A stretch of 64,000 nt of DNA from Advenella kashmirensis W13003 (lineage in GTDB: Bacteria > Pseudomonadota > Gammaproteobacteria > Burkholderiales > Burkholderiaceae_B). The stretch is from contig NZ_KI650980.1 in the NCBI RefSeq assembly GCF_000506985.1, forward strand, positions 62,001-126,000, given 5' to 3'. The notes beneath the pieces are model-generated. The model made no database searches. It was not told the origin of the DNA and saw only the letters and a program-made list of their open reading frames with translations. The translations under genes were made by a program, and so were the position numbers. The first letter of the stretch is position 1. Each line of letters starts with the position of its first letter. Positions 63,767 to 64,000 of this stretch are shown one piece after another.

Positions 63767-64000
63767 ATGCAGAAGGACACCGAGACATTCCAGAAGCTGA
63801 TTAAGGCTGCTGCCTGCTGTTTCTCGGAAAGAGGATTCAGCGCGACCAGTGTCAAGGAAATCGCTGCCCGCGCTGGGATCAGTCAGGGAGCGATGTATAC
63901 CTACTTCAAAAGCAAGGACGATCTGATTGCCGCCATTGTGTTGGAAGAGCAGCACTCGGCACTGGAAAAACAGGGCCAAGATTATACAACGTCGCACTTT
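63767..64000 (+). CDS. Partial TetR-family regulator
   Basis: The first 78 codons from the ATG at 63767 (AGGA upstream) run past the right edge. The N-terminal helix-turn-helix is complete: FQKLIKAAACCFSERGFSAT, VKEIAARAGISQGAMYTYF and KSKDDLIAAI. The domain is clear; the ligand-binding part is cut. It is a likely repressor at the palindrome 62751-62772 and autoregulates the arginase-TetR unit. Confidence 0.85.
   Translation, partial: MQKDTETFQKLIKAAACCFSERGFSATSVKEIAARAGISQGAMYTYFKSKDDLIAAIVLEEQHSALEKQGQDYTTSHF

Overview
The window looks like a catabolic island from a betaproteobacterium of the Burkholderiales, most likely Alcaligenaceae (Advenella/Bordetella/Achromobacter type). This is an inference. 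It rests on the moderate GC content, the gene order of the terephthalate and phthalate modules, and the great excess of Bug-type (TctC) solute-binding proteins: eight intact genes and one remnant, without a single TctA/TctB membrane gene. I see no tRNA, rRNA, CRISPR array, transposase or phage gene.

Layout. (1) 1-8474: the start of a flavin/ferredoxin reductase runs off the left edge. It diverges from an operon of Rieske oxygenase, Bug protein, CaiB-type CoA-transferase, thiolase-like protein with its OB-fold/Zn-ribbon partner, ketosteroid-dehydrogenase-like flavoprotein and alpha-methylacyl-CoA racemase. No standard pathway I know has this set. (2) 8550-13632: IclR regulator and pcaBDCHG (protocatechuate ortho-cleavage), with a three-half-site PcaU/PobR-type operator. 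(3) 13764-19485: complete terephthalate operon tphC-A2-A3-B-A1 and divergent tphR, convergent with the pca operon. (4) 19497-24610: LysR regulator, two Bug proteins, an FAD oxidoreductase and a class II aldolase. (5) 24667-31792: two tandem citrate-synthase-like proteins with N-terminal helix-turn-helix domains and decayed active sites, then Bug, ThDP decarboxylase-like enzyme and aldehyde dehydrogenase. (6) 31866-38227: phthalate 4,5-dioxygenase pathway (oxygenase, reductase, dihydrodiol dehydrogenase, decarboxylase, Bug, MarR). (7) 38228-41226: quinone-oxidoreductase remnant, GntR regulator, TauD/TfdA-type dioxygenase, Bug. (8) 41614-48828: LysR, SDR, Ldh2-type dehydrogenase, TIM-barrel isomerase, Gfo/Idh/MocA oxidoreductase, an unknown protein, Bug and a Bug remnant. 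(9) 48942-62527: a sigma-54-controlled acyl-CoA catabolic regulon (ABC-type binding protein, atypical crotonase, sigma-54 activator, CoA-transferase, CoA ligase, hydratase, SDR, acyl-CoA dehydrogenase, split 3-hydroxyacyl-CoA dehydrogenase, second racemase-like protein, quinone oxidoreductase), with a sigma-54 promoter on each side of the activator gene. (10) 62528-64000: arginase-family enzyme with a TetR-type operator, and the start of a TetR gene cut by the right edge.

How it fits together. Terephthalate (TphA1A2A3B) and phthalate (oxygenase, reductase, dihydrodiol dehydrogenase, decarboxylase) both converge on protocatechuate, which PcaHG, PcaB, PcaC and PcaD take to 3-oxoadipate. PcaIJ and PcaF, which would finish the pathway, are not in the window. 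Regions 1, 4, 5, 7, 8 and 9 look like further modules of the same design (regulator, Bug sensor/binding protein, a few enzymes) for acids I cannot name. The parts most worth new work are region 1, the HTH-citrate-synthase pair in region 5 and the sigma-54 regulon in region 9.
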